26,489 nucleotides of DNA, taken from assembly GCA_043809805.1 (NCBI GenBank), contig JBDROR010000031.1, forward strand, positions 1-26,489, read 5' to 3'. Of this stretch, positions 7,373 to 15,856 are shown piece by piece. Origin of the DNA: JAQUKH01 sp043809805 (lineage in GTDB: Bacteria; JACRDZ01; JAQUKH01). How positions within the stretch are numbered: position 1 is the first letter of the stretch; each line of letters starts with the position of its first letter. The translations under genes and the position numbers were made by a program. Under the pieces are notes generated by a model. That model searched no databases, had not been told where the DNA came from, and saw only the letters and a list, made by a program, of their open reading frames with translations.

Positions 7373-8875
7373 ATGTCTTTTATACCTGGTTATTTACCGG
7401 ATTATTTACCGGTAATCGCGATTGTTGTTCCAATTGTATCTATTTTTATCAGGCCTTTAGTTGAGAGTAAAAAACATTATTTAGTGGCGTGTGTAGCACA
7501 TTTTATAAGTCTTGTGTGTGTGGCAAGTATGTTCCCTTACGTGGTAAAGGATGGAAGGATATTAAAGGTTTTGTTTGATACGGGACTTGGCCCTAATTTG
7601 TATTTTAGAGCGGATTCGGTTGGTTTTTATTTTGCTTTTGTCTCGTCTTTCTTGTGGTTTTTAGTATCTGTTTTTTCTATTGAGTATATGAAAAAAGAAC
7701 ATGAAGAGAAAAGATTTAATATATTTTCCTCTTTGTCTTTCGCGGGAATGCTTGGGGTTGTTTTTACAGGGAATTTATTTAGTTTATATTTGTTTTTTGA
7801 GCTGTTGACGGTAGCCTCATCAGTTCTTGTGTTTCATGAACAAAGCGGAGAGGCGATTCGGACAGGTTTGAAATACCTTTTTATAGGAGTTTTTGGCGGC
7901 CTGCTTTTACTATTTGCCATTGTCGCGACATATGCGGTGGCGGGACATGGGGATATAACCGGATTAGGGATAAAAGAATTACAGTCGTCACCGTTTTTAA
8001 TATTTATTTTTTGGGCATACATTATTGGTTTTGGAATAAAGGCCGGTTTATGGCCTGTGCATATATGGCTTCCAAGCGCGCATCCAATCGCGCCAAGTCC
8101 AGCATCAGCCTTGCTTTCCGGCGTAATGATTAAAGCCGGGGCTTATGGAATTTTTAGGACGGTATATAACATTTTTGGTTCGGAGTTTTTATCCCAAAAT
8201 CATGTGTTTATGATAAATTGTGTTTTGATTTTAGGTTTAGTGGGTATTTTTTATGGTTCTGCTGTTGCGATTACACAAAAAGAGATAAAAAAAATGTTGG
8301 CATATTCAAGTATATCGCAAATAGGTTACATTATAATGGGCGTTACGCTTTTAACTAAAAATGGATTGGCCGGCGCGTTAATTCACGTTTTTAACCACGC
8401 TTTGATTAAAGGGTGTTTATTCCTCTGCGCGGGCGCTTATATTTATCAAACAGGGAAACGGCAATTGAGCGATTTAAAAGGTATTGGAAAAATAATGCCG
8501 AAAACAACTCTAATGTTTACATTTGCCGCGTTGTCTATTATCGGGCTTCCGCCGTTTAACGGTTTTGTCAGTAAATGGTTTTTAGCGTTTGGGGCGTTGG
8601 ATGCGGCAAAAGGCGGAGTATATGGATCGAGTACAGGCATTATTGCGTTGGGGGTTCTTCTTTTGAGCAGTTTAATGAATTTGGTATATTATGCTCCGAT
8701 AGTTATCGGAGCGTGGTTTGGGGACGCGGGAGAGACATCGGTTAAGAAGGATCCAAATTTAATAATGTTGATACCTATGTTTATTTTGGGCGGCCTTATT
8801 TTGCTTTTGGGAATAATGCCCATATTGCCTGTGAGTATTTGTCAAAAGATTGCGGAAGGATTTTTTCCAGGGTAG
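7373..8875 (+). CDS. Antiporter-like subunit L2 (MrpD/NuoL family)
   Basis: A 500-aa polytopic membrane protein of the Proton_antipo_M family. Motifs in order: LYLFFELLTVAS (TM5 Glu), GFGIKAGLWPVHIWLPSAHP (TM7 Lys), APSPASALLSGVMIKAGAYG, KKMLAYSSISQIGYI, FNHALIKGCLF (TM10 region Lys) and FNGFVSKWFLA (TM12 Lys). All ion-path residues are kept, so an active ion-translocating subunit is expected. It closely resembles the next gene, with long shared stretches such as GMLGVVFTGNLFSLY, which points to a recent tandem duplication. The start is ATG at 7373 behind a purine-rich AAGGG region. The stop lies 11 bp before L3. Confidence 0.9.
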   Translation: MSFIPGYLPDYLPVIAIVVPIVSIFIRPLVESKKHYLVACVAHFISLVCVASMFPYVVKDGRILKVLFDTGLGPNLYFRADSVGFYFAFVSSFLWFLVSVFSIEYMKKEHEEKRFNIFSSLSFAGMLGVVFTGNLFSLYLFFELLTVASSVLVFHEQSGEAIRTGLKYLFIGVFGGLLLLFAIVATYAVAGHGDITGLGIKELQSSPFLIFIFWAYIIGFGIKAGLWPVHIWLPSAHPIAPSPASALLSGVMIKAGAYGIFRTVYNIFGSEFLSQNHVFMINCVLILGLVGIFYGSAVAITQKEIKKMLAYSSISQIGYIIMGVTLLTKNGLAGALIHVFNHALIKGCLFLCAGAYIYQTGKRQLSDLKGIGKIMPKTTLMFTFAALSIIGLPPFNGFVSKWFLAFGALDAAKGGVYGSSTGIIALGVLLLSSLMNLVYYAPIVIGAWFGDAGETSVKKDPNLIMLIPMFILGGLILLLGIMPILPVSICQKIAEGFFPG

Positions 8876-8886
8876 GAGAGATACCA

Positions 8887-10398
8887 ATGATTATACGCAG
8901 CGTTTTACCTTTAATATCTATTCTTATTCCTTTACTGGGATCAGTTATCATTCCAGTATTGGGGAAAAAAATAGAGAAATATGTTAGCCAGTGGACCGCG
9001 TTAATAACGGGTTTGACATTTTTAGTGGTTTTATTGATGTTTCCCGCTGTAAACAATGGGAATATTTTACGGATGGTTGTTGATACGGGGTTTAGTGTTG
9101 ATTTTGTCTTTCAGGTGGACACGTTGGGTTTTTTTGTTGGATTTATTTCTGTTTTTGTTTGGATGCTGACAAGTATTTATAGCATTAAATATATGGCGGA
9201 TAGAGGCAATTTGTTAAGATACAATATGTTTTCATTGCTTTCTTTGGCAGGCATGTTGGGAGTAGTTTTTACGGGGAATCTTTTTAGTTTGTATTTTGCG
9301 TTTGAGTTGTTAACGGTTGCGTCTTATATTCTAATAATACAGGAAGAGAATTCCAAAGCTATGCGGGCGGGGATGATCTACCTTTTTATGGGAATTGCCG
9401 GAGGGTTAATGCTTTTATTTTCGATTTTGGCTACATACACAATAGCAGGGACAGGAGATTTTTTAAATTTACCCATGAAGCTGTTTAATAACCCGTTATT
9501 GCGTTCCTTGCTGCCATATATTTTCTGGGGATATATTATTGGTTTTAGTGTGAAGGCAGGACTTTTCCCATTCCATGTATGGGTTCCGGACGCTTATTCA
9601 ATATCGCCGTCTCCCGCGTCCGCCCTCTTTGCGGGTGTAATGAAAAAGGCTGGCGCTTATGGGATACTAAGAACCATTTACAGTGTTATAGGTATGGATT
9701 TACTTAGAGGTGAAACCATGCTGACTGTATTATTGGTTTTTTCTTTAATTAGTATATTTTTGGGTTCTGCTGTTGCCATTTCACAAACAGAAATAAAAAA
9801 GATGCTGGCATATTCCAGTATCGCTCAAATAGGATATATAATATTGGGTTTTGCGCTCCTTACTCCAATGGGTGCGATGGGCGGGCTTATTCATATCTTA
9901 AATCACGCGTTAATAAAAACAACTCTTTTCTTGGCGGCAGGCGGTTTTATCTATAAAAAAGGCCTGAGAAACCTGGTAGATTTAGAGGGAATAGGAAGAA
10001 GAATGCCGGTTACTACAGCGTGTTTTACCATTGCCGGGCTGTCCATAATAGGATTCCCGCCATTCAACGGTTTTATAAGTAAGTGGTTTTTGGCGCTAGG
10101 CTCTTTAGATGTTGCAAGGTATGGTTCTTATAGTTTTTATGTCGGAATTATTGTCCTAAGCACATTACTGCTTAGCAGTTTTATGAATTTGGTTTATTAT
10201 GGGCCTGTTATTTATAAGGCATGGTTCGGACGACCGACGACCGACGACCGACGACCGACGACCGATGAGCTGCAAACGACAAGTGATTTATTTATGTTGA
10301 TACCTTTACTTATTTTGACTGCCGGGATTGTATTTTTTGGTATTTTCCCGCAGTTCCCTGTATCGTTTATTGAAAGGATTATTTATGTGGGAAACTAG
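8887..10398 (+). CDS. Antiporter-like subunit L3 (MrpD/NuoL family)
   Basis: A 503-aa Proton_antipo_M membrane protein, tandem paralogue of L2. The reading frame is open from 8839, but ATG at 8887 has TAGGAGAG upstream and gives the same N-terminal pattern as L2. Motifs: LYFAFELLTVASYI, GFSVKAGLFPFHVWVPDAYS, SPSPASALFAGVMKKAGAYG, LNHALIKTTLF and FNGFISKWFLAL. The loop before the last helices holds about 19 residues rich in R, P, T and D (RPTTDDRRPTTDE) encoded by a heptanucleotide tandem repeat. L2 has an ordinary short loop there. The gene overlaps L4 by 14 bp. Confidence 0.9.
   Translation: MIIRSVLPLISILIPLLGSVIIPVLGKKIEKYVSQWTALITGLTFLVVLLMFPAVNNGNILRMVVDTGFSVDFVFQVDTLGFFVGFISVFVWMLTSIYSIKYMADRGNLLRYNMFSLLSLAGMLGVVFTGNLFSLYFAFELLTVASYILIIQEENSKAMRAGMIYLFMGIAGGLMLLFSILATYTIAGTGDFLNLPMKLFNNPLLRSLLPYIFWGYIIGFSVKAGLFPFHVWVPDAYSISPSPASALFAGVMKKAGAYGILRTIYSVIGMDLLRGETMLTVLLVFSLISIFLGSAVAISQTEIKKMLAYSSIAQIGYIILGFALLTPMGAMGGLIHILNHALIKTTLFLAAGGFIYKKGLRNLVDLEGIGRRMPVTTACFTIAGLSIIGFPPFNGFISKWFLALGSLDVARYGSYSFYVGIIVLSTLLLSSFMNLVYYGPVIYKAWFGRPTTDDRRPTTDELQTTSDLFMLIPLLILTAGIVFFGIFPQFPVSFIERIIYVGN
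10231..10265 (+). repeat. Five-copy heptanucleotide tandem repeat CGACCGA inside L3
   Basis: Five perfect copies of CGACCGA run from 10231 to 10265 within the coding sequence. Since 7 is not a multiple of 3, gain or loss of one unit would shift the frame and remove the last helices of L3. A three-unit change would keep the frame (21 bp). Confidence 0.95.
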
Positions 10399-12640
10399 CC
10401 TTCCAATATGGATAGTTTTAGTTCCAATATTAACGGCATTTATAAGCATATTTATTACTAATGAGAATATGCGTAAGTTTGCCGTAATAGGCGGGACTGT
10501 TTTAGATTTTGTTCTTATATTATTGATGGCAAAACCTGTCCTCTCCGGCCGCGGGATAGAGGTTGGAATAAATTGGATGGAAAGATTTAATTTAGGGTTT
10601 CGTGTGGATCCCGCGGGTTATTTGATGGCGTTGGTAGTGGGGTTTGTATGGCTATTGACCGTAATTTACGGTGAAAGTTATTTAAAAAAAGAAGGCAAAG
10701 CGGCGCGTTATGACTTCTTTAGTTTAATTACAATGGCAATGAATTTGGGAGTAATGCTTGCGGGAGATTTCCTTACGTTATTTATATTTTTCGAAGGATT
10801 GGTGATTTTCCCTTATAGTATGATAGCTCACAGGGGTGATGGAAAATCGGTTCGCGGCGCGAATTTTTATCTTTATGTGGGTGTCATTACAGGATTGGTA
10901 TTGTTGTGCGGAATATTGCTGCTGAATTATTTTACCGGAAGTTTGGATATAGTTAGTCAGGGTGAAAAATTAAGCGCGATTCCAAGTCAGGCAAAATATT
11001 TAATTGCCTTTTTAATGATATTTGGTTTTGGCGGGAAAGCCGCTTTGTTCGGTGAGCATGTTTGGGTTTCTAAAATGTATCCAAACACGTTAAGCCTTAC
11101 AGCTTGTTTATCAAGCGGCGCGATGATTAAAGCGGGCGCGTACGGCATATTCAGGGTTGTAAATTTAATTTACAGCGGATTTAACAGTAATTTGTTTACG
11201 CAGGAAAACATAGGTTATGCAGTGATAATGGTAGGTATTGTGACGATGTTTTTGGGAGTCTTGAACGCTTTGATTAGCAGTGACTCGCAGGAGATGCTGG
11301 GATACCATAGTGTAAGCCAGATGGGTTATATTATAATGGGTATAGGATGCGCGGCTTATATGGGTAAAGATGGGGCCATGGGATTGACAGGGGCATTATA
11401 TCATATGGTAAATCACAGTCTTTTTAAAGCAAGTTTATTTTTAGGCGTTGGGGCGGTTTATTATACCACCGGTGAACAAAATATGTATAAATTAGGCGGG
11501 TTATTCAAAAAAATGCCTGTGTCCGCGATATGTTTGCTGATAGCTGTGTTAGGTATTTCAGGCATACCCGGTTTTAATGGATTTGTAAGTAAGACATTAT
11601 TGCATCATTCTATTGTGGAAGCTTATGAACATTCCGCGCATTATTTCGGGAAACCTGATAATTTGCTGCGTTTCGCGGAAATAATTTTTATTTTGACGGC
11701 GGCAGGGACATTTGCTTCCAACATTAAATTGTTTATTTTGGTATTCTTAGGGAAAGAAAAAGAGGTGTGCAAAAAGGCAAAAGAAGTGCCTGTGTTAATG
11801 AGAATAAGTTTGATAAGTTTTTCAGTTGTTATAATATTGATTGGATTATTTCCAACCTGGCTTTTGGAGCATATAATCGGGCCGGGACTTGGCGTTTTCG
11901 GATACGATCCGTCATTCCATGTCCCCCATATTTATAATGTTCATAATTTATTACCAAGCGCTGTGGCGGTATTTTTAGGAAGTATGTGTTTTATATTAGG
12001 AATGCGGTTTGGTTGGTTTCATGTCCATGTTCCTGAACTCCTTACAGTGGAATATTATTACAGAAAAATATTTAACGGCTTCAAATATTTCTGCGTAAAA
12101 CCATGTTTAGTCTTTTCTATATGGGTTAAGGAGTTTATTTCTATACTAATGGTTTATATATGGGTGCCGGGCAGCCATGAAGGGAAAGGGTATGATAAGA
12201 ATATCAAAAAACGGCCGGGTATATGGGAGATGTTTGATCGTGTAGACACGAATTATGACAACGTGTTTAACGGGATTGTTCAAAAACAGGGAGGCTTGTG
12301 GAGGATATTTGATAAGACTGATGTGACATATGATACGATCTTAGATCGTGTTATCTCGGCAATCATCGGTGTAGAAGAGATACCGATATCTGTTATTGAA
12401 GAAGAAGAAGTTTTAGAAAGATTGCCGGGAGAAGGTTTAGTGGCGGGCTATTATAAATTCTGTAACGCGAATAAATCGGTAGATTTAAACGTCATTGATG
12501 GATTTGTAAATTATTTGGGAAACGCAACCATCGGATTAGGCAGTTCATTGAGGAAATTACAAACGGGTAAAGTCCCAAATTATGCGTATGGTTTTGTTGT
12601 GGGAGCGATAGTGTTAATGCTTATGTTTCTGGTTAAATAG
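10385..12640 (+). CDS. nuoL: Antiporter-like subunit L4, long NuoL-type with C-terminal extension
   Basis: A 751-aa membrane protein and the best NuoL candidate of the four. The start is ATG at 10385, with GAAAGGA upstream, inside the end of L3. The antiporter core has Glu in FIFFEGLVIFP, Lys in GFGGKAALFGEHVWVS, Lys in MVNHSLFKASLF and Lys in FNGFVSKTLLHH. The TM7-8 loop (MYPNTLSLTACLSSG) departs from the usual APTPVSALLH form. A tail of about 200 residues follows: an amphipathic region, a 25-residue duplicated unit (W614 and W639), and a final helix preceded by LRKLQTGKVPNYAYG, which resembles the last helix of canonical NuoL. This tail may be the lateral helix that clamps the membrane arm. 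Confidence 0.88.
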   Translation: MWETSLPIWIVLVPILTAFISIFITNENMRKFAVIGGTVLDFVLILLMAKPVLSGRGIEVGINWMERFNLGFRVDPAGYLMALVVGFVWLLTVIYGESYLKKEGKAARYDFFSLITMAMNLGVMLAGDFLTLFIFFEGLVIFPYSMIAHRGDGKSVRGANFYLYVGVITGLVLLCGILLLNYFTGSLDIVSQGEKLSAIPSQAKYLIAFLMIFGFGGKAALFGEHVWVSKMYPNTLSLTACLSSGAMIKAGAYGIFRVVNLIYSGFNSNLFTQENIGYAVIMVGIVTMFLGVLNALISSDSQEMLGYHSVSQMGYIIMGIGCAAYMGKDGAMGLTGALYHMVNHSLFKASLFLGVGAVYYTTGEQNMYKLGGLFKKMPVSAICLLIAVLGISGIPGFNGFVSKTLLHHSIVEAYEHSAHYFGKPDNLLRFAEIIFILTAAGTFASNIKLFILVFLGKEKEVCKKAKEVPVLMRISLISFSVVIILIGLFPTWLLEHIIGPGLGVFGYDPSFHVPHIYNVHNLLPSAVAVFLGSMCFILGMRFGWFHVHVPELLTVEYYYRKIFNGFKYFCVKPCLVFSIWVKEFISILMVYIWVPGSHEGKGYDKNIKKRPGIWEMFDRVDTNYDNVFNGIVQKQGGLWRIFDKTDVTYDTILDRVISAIIGVEEIPISVIEEEEVLERLPGEGLVAGYYKFCNANKSVDLNVIDGFVNYLGNATIGLGSSLRKLQTGKVPNYAYGFVVGAIVLMLMFLVK

Positions 12641-12655
12641 AAACTATTTTGTTTT

Positions 12656-12750
12656 CCCCCTTTGGAAAAGGGGGATTAAGGGGGATTTTTGAATAAAATA
12701 TTTCAAATCTCCCCTGACCCCTCTTTTCTAAAGAGGGGAATTAAGAGGAA
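12656..12750. repeat. GGGGGATTAAGGGGGATT palindromic element, intergenic
   Basis: Two hairpins, ccccc-ttt-gga-aaa-ggggg (12656-12674) and cccctcttt-tct-aaagagggg (about 12718-12738), with complementary stretches aagggggattt and aaatctccccc-like sequence between them. It fills the L4-nuoM gap, and its right end runs into the AAGAGGAAGG that serves as the nuoM RBS. A relative sits inside nuoN (15661-15702). Confidence 0.85.
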
Positions 12751-12759
12751 GGTAAGGTT

Positions 12760-14268
12760 ATGTTTCCAATATTATCAACTTTAACTTTTTTGCCTTTTGT
12801 AAGCGGATGTTTGATTTTTTTCTTTATTCCTAAAGGTAAAGAGGAATTAATTAGAAAAAGTGTATTTGTGGTTTCTCTGGTTGAATTGGGTTTGTCAATA
12901 TTTCTTATCCGCCAATTTAACCCGGAGTTGGTTGAGATGCAATTTGTAGAAAAAATGGCGTGGATACCGTCTATAGGCGTCGAATATTTAATAGGTGTAG
13001 ATGGTATTAGTGTCCTGATTATTCTTTTAACTACTATTTTAACTTCAGTTGCTATTCTTTCATCGTGGGCGTCAATTAAGCATAGAGTTAGAGAATATTA
13101 TCCATTATTTCTGTTTATGGAAGCTGCAGTAATCGGTTCATTGGTTTCACTGGATTTTATTCTTTTCTATATTTTTTGGGAGATTATGCTTATTCCGATG
13201 CTTTTCTTAATTGGAGTTTGGGGTGAGGAGAACAGATTATACGCGGCAATGAAATTTTTTCTCTTCACATTGGTTGGCAGTGTCTTAATGTTGGTAGGTA
13301 TTTTAGCATTGTATTTTAAATATCACGAGTTGAGCGGCAATCCTTTAACTTTTAATATTTTACAGCTAAAGACTATTTCTTATCCTGTCAATTTTCAGCT
13401 TTGGGTGTTTATGGCATTTTTTATAGGGTGGGCGATTAAAATACCCATGTTTCCATTTCATACATGGCTTCCGGATGCTTATGTTCAGGCTCCGACTGCA
13501 GGGAGTATTATTATAGCGGGGGTTTTATCGAAAATGGGAATTTACGGGTTTTTGCGTTTCAGTTTGCCTTTATTCCCTCTTGCGAATCAGATATTGGCGC
13601 CGCTGGCCGCGGTTTTAGCGGTTATAGCAATAATATATGGCGCGTTTTTAGCTATTAGTCAGAAGGATATGAAAAAATTGGTGGCGTATTCAAGTTTCAG
13701 CCACATGGGTTTTATTGTCCTGGGTATTTTCGCGTTCAGTCAATTTGGTTTAGAAGGAGCGATACTGCAATTGTTCAATCATGGTATTACTATTGGAGCA
13801 TTATTTTTGTGCGTTGGCTTGCTTTATGATCGCGCGAGTACAAAACAGATAGAAGCTTTTGGGGGATTGTCTAAACGAATTCCGATGTATACTTTTTTCT
13901 TTACTTTATTTCTGCTGGCTTCAATGGGCGTTCCATGCCTTTCCGGTTTTGTAGGTGAATTTTTAATACTTACCGGGGCGGTAAAAAATAATGTTAGTCT
14001 TTATAGTGGATTATATAGATTTTTGGGTGTTGTCGCGGTTGTGGGTATTCCTCTTGGTTCAGCTTATATCTTGTGGCTATATCAGCGGGTAATGTTAGGG
14101 CATAAGGTAAATCCAAAACATGCCAATATGCTTGATTTAAATCTAAGAGAAATCGTATGTTTGGTATCGCTTGCGTTATTTGTTATTTGGATAGGTGTCT
14201 ATCCAGCGCCGTTTTTAAGGATTTTTCATGTTGCTGTTGAGCAGATTGTTTTAAAAATGGTGTTGTAG
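12760..14268 (+). CDS. nuoM: NADH-quinone oxidoreductase subunit M
   Basis: Antiporter-like membrane subunit of complex I, 502 aa, about 14 helices. It is a true NuoM, not another MrpD type: it has FWEIMLIPMLFLIGVWG (TM5 Glu), IKIPMFPFHTWLPDAYVQAP (TM7 Lys), His in LFNHGITIGALFL where the L proteins have Lys, and Glu in SGFVGEFLIL at the TM12 site. The start is ATG at 12760 with GAGGAAGG upstream. Its TAG stop belongs to the start of the next repeat (GTAGGGGC), so the C-terminus may have been set by that insertion. Confidence 0.95.
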   Translation: MFPILSTLTFLPFVSGCLIFFFIPKGKEELIRKSVFVVSLVELGLSIFLIRQFNPELVEMQFVEKMAWIPSIGVEYLIGVDGISVLIILLTTILTSVAILSSWASIKHRVREYYPLFLFMEAAVIGSLVSLDFILFYIFWEIMLIPMLFLIGVWGEENRLYAAMKFFLFTLVGSVLMLVGILALYFKYHELSGNPLTFNILQLKTISYPVNFQLWVFMAFFIGWAIKIPMFPFHTWLPDAYVQAPTAGSIIIAGVLSKMGIYGFLRFSLPLFPLANQILAPLAAVLAVIAIIYGAFLAISQKDMKKLVAYSSFSHMGFIVLGIFAFSQFGLEGAILQLFNHGITIGALFLCVGLLYDRASTKQIEAFGGLSKRIPMYTFFFTLFLLASMGVPCLSGFVGEFLILTGAVKNNVSLYSGLYRFLGVVAVVGIPLGSAYILWLYQRVMLGHKVNPKHANMLDLNLREIVCLVSLALFVIWIGVYPAPFLRIFHVAVEQIVLKMVL

Positions 14269-14320
14269 GGGCGCAATTTATTGCGCCCATAAATCAGGGC
14301 GTGATAAATCACGCCCCTAC
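14265..14320. repeat. Cloverleaf-type palindrome, GTAGGGGCG family
   Basis: The outer stem GTAGGGGCG (14265-14273) pairs with CGCCCCTAC (14312-14320). Inside are two perfect hairpins, gggcgcaa-ttta-ttgcgccc and gggcgtgat-aa-atcacgccc. The nuoM stop TAG is positions 2-4 of this element. Inner stem sequences differ from those of other family members while pairing is kept. Confidence 0.88.
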
Positions 14321-14323
14321 GGG

Positions 14324-14345
14324 ACGAAATACGAACGATGAGGTA
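14324..14345 (+). promoter_or_regulatory. ACGAACGAcGATAtACGAGG-type leader before nuoN
   Basis: The sequence acgaaatacgaacgatgagg lies just before the nuoN ATG and supplies GAGG as RBS. Versions of the same leader precede nuoE1 (15838-15856), nuoF1 (16538-16568) and nuoF2 (24074-24106). It is probably a repeat that brings its own ribosome binding site. Confidence 0.6.
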
Positions 14346-14347
14346 CA

Positions 14348-15835
14348 ATGGAACATTTTAATTATTTAAGTCTATTGCCGGAAATAGTTATTGTTTTGAC
14401 AGGAATATTGGTTATTCTTGTTGATCTCATTATAGATAAAAAAGATAATTTTATTAATGAAGCAATATCTATATTTGGATTAGTTATCGCGCTTGTTTTG
14501 ACCGGCATCCAATTTTTTAATCCGGGTGTTATATCATCTGATACCATGCTGGTCTCTGATTCTTATGCTGTATTTTTCAAAACGGCCATGATTGTACTTT
14601 CTTTAATGGTTATTTTGATTTCCTCTCGTCATATCAGGATTCGGGGTATTTCCCATCGCGCTGAATATTTTAGTTTTATTCTTTTCGCTGCGACAGGTAT
14701 GATGATTATGGCGGGAAGTTTGGATATGGTAACTGTTTACGTTGGTTTAGAATTAATGGCAATTTCTATATATGTTCTTGTCGGAATTTCCAAGAGGGAG
14801 ACTCTTTCAAACGAGGCCGCATTAAAATATTTTCTTTTGGGCTTGTTGGCTACCGCCTTTCTGCTTTATGGAATTTCGTTTACTTATGGAATATTTGGGA
14901 CAACCAATCTGGTTGTAATAAAAAGCTTTTTGCAAAATAATACATCCGCCAACAGCGGTTATGTATTAGTCATGGTTTTTCTTGTAATAGCATTTGGATT
15001 TAAAATTGCGGCCGTTCCGTTTCATATGTGGACGCCTGACGCGTATCAGGGCGCGGTTACTCCCATTACCGCTTTTATGTCCGTTGGCCCAAAATTGGCC
15101 GCGTTTGCCGTGTTGGGCAGGGTTTTTGTTTATAGTTTACTGACATTAAGAGCTGAATGGACGCTTATTTTTACTGTTGTTTCATTGTTAACTATGACGG
15201 TAGGAAATGTGATCGCGATTTCCCAGACTAATATAAAAAGAATGCTGGCATATTCCAGTATCGCCCACGCGGGTTATTGTTTAGTGGGAATCGCGGCAAG
15301 CGGCGGATTGGCGGGAAATCTTGGGTTGCAGTCAGTTCTTTTTTACCTAAGCGGGTATCTTTTTATGAATATAGGCGCGTTTTCTATAATAATATTTTTG
15401 GATAAGAATGGGATTTCCGGAGCCGAGCTGGATGATTTTTCAGGCTTAAGTGAACATTATCCCGGGATCGCGTTATTGATGAGTATCTTTTTATTTTCCC
15501 TTGCCGGAATGCCGCCAACAGTGGGTTTTATAGGTAAATTTTATGTTTTCATGGCCGCAGTAAAATCAAATTATATCTTTTTAGCGGTTGTGGGCGTACT
15601 TAATAGTGTAATTGCCTTATATTATTATCTTCGGATTATTGTTTATATGTATATGAAAAATCCCCCTATTTCCCCCTTTAGAAAAGGGGGATTAAAGGGG
15701 GATTTAGTGGAGGTTAATAGGTCCGCGTCGTTATTATTAGTGTTAGGAATTGCAGTAACAGCGATTTTAGTGATTGGCATTTATCCGGAACCTGTGCTAA
15801 ATTTTGCGGCATCGGCTGTTGGAGGGATGTTTTGA
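14348..15835 (+). CDS. nuoN: NADH-quinone oxidoreductase subunit N
   Basis: Antiporter-like membrane subunit of complex I next to NuoK, 495 aa. Motifs: YVGLELMAISIYVLVG (TM5 Glu), GFKIAAVPFHMWTPDAYQGA (TM7 Lys), NIKRMLAYSSIAHAGY, and FIGKFYVF (TM12 Lys). The start is ATG at 14348 behind GAGG. A repeat palindrome of the GGGGGATTAA family is inserted in frame in the loop after YYYLRIIVYMYMK (about residues 438-452), adding NPPISPFRKGG... before LVEVNRSAS. The helices on both sides are intact and the frame continues, so the protein should still fold. The TGA stop overlaps the leader of nuoE1. Confidence 0.95.
   Translation: MEHFNYLSLLPEIVIVLTGILVILVDLIIDKKDNFINEAISIFGLVIALVLTGIQFFNPGVISSDTMLVSDSYAVFFKTAMIVLSLMVILISSRHIRIRGISHRAEYFSFILFAATGMMIMAGSLDMVTVYVGLELMAISIYVLVGISKRETLSNEAALKYFLLGLLATAFLLYGISFTYGIFGTTNLVVIKSFLQNNTSANSGYVLVMVFLVIAFGFKIAAVPFHMWTPDAYQGAVTPITAFMSVGPKLAAFAVLGRVFVYSLLTLRAEWTLIFTVVSLLTMTVGNVIAISQTNIKRMLAYSSIAHAGYCLVGIAASGGLAGNLGLQSVLFYLSGYLFMNIGAFSIIIFLDKNGISGAELDDFSGLSEHYPGIALLMSIFLFSLAGMPPTVGFIGKFYVFMAAVKSNYIFLAVVGVLNSVIALYYYLRIIVYMYMKNPPISPFRKGGLKGDLVEVNRSASLLLVLGIAVTAILVIGIYPEPVLNFAASAVGGMF
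15661..15702. repeat. GC-rich palindrome inserted in frame within nuoN
   Basis: tccccc-tattt-ccccc-ttt-aga-aaa-ggggg-attaa-aggggga: an almost perfect stem with a 3-nt loop. It is the same family as 12656-12750. It is read through as protein in a cytosolic-type loop between the last helices of NuoN. Confidence 0.9.
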
Positions 15836-15837
15836 GG

Positions 15838-15856
15838 AACGACGATATACGAGGAG
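15838..15856 (+). promoter_or_regulatory. AACGACGATATACGAGGAG leader giving the nuoE1 RBS
   Basis: This leader occupies the short nuoN-nuoE gap. GAGGAG at 15851-15856 is 8 nt ahead of GTG 15865, which decides that start over the upstream TTG at 15832. Confidence 0.65.
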
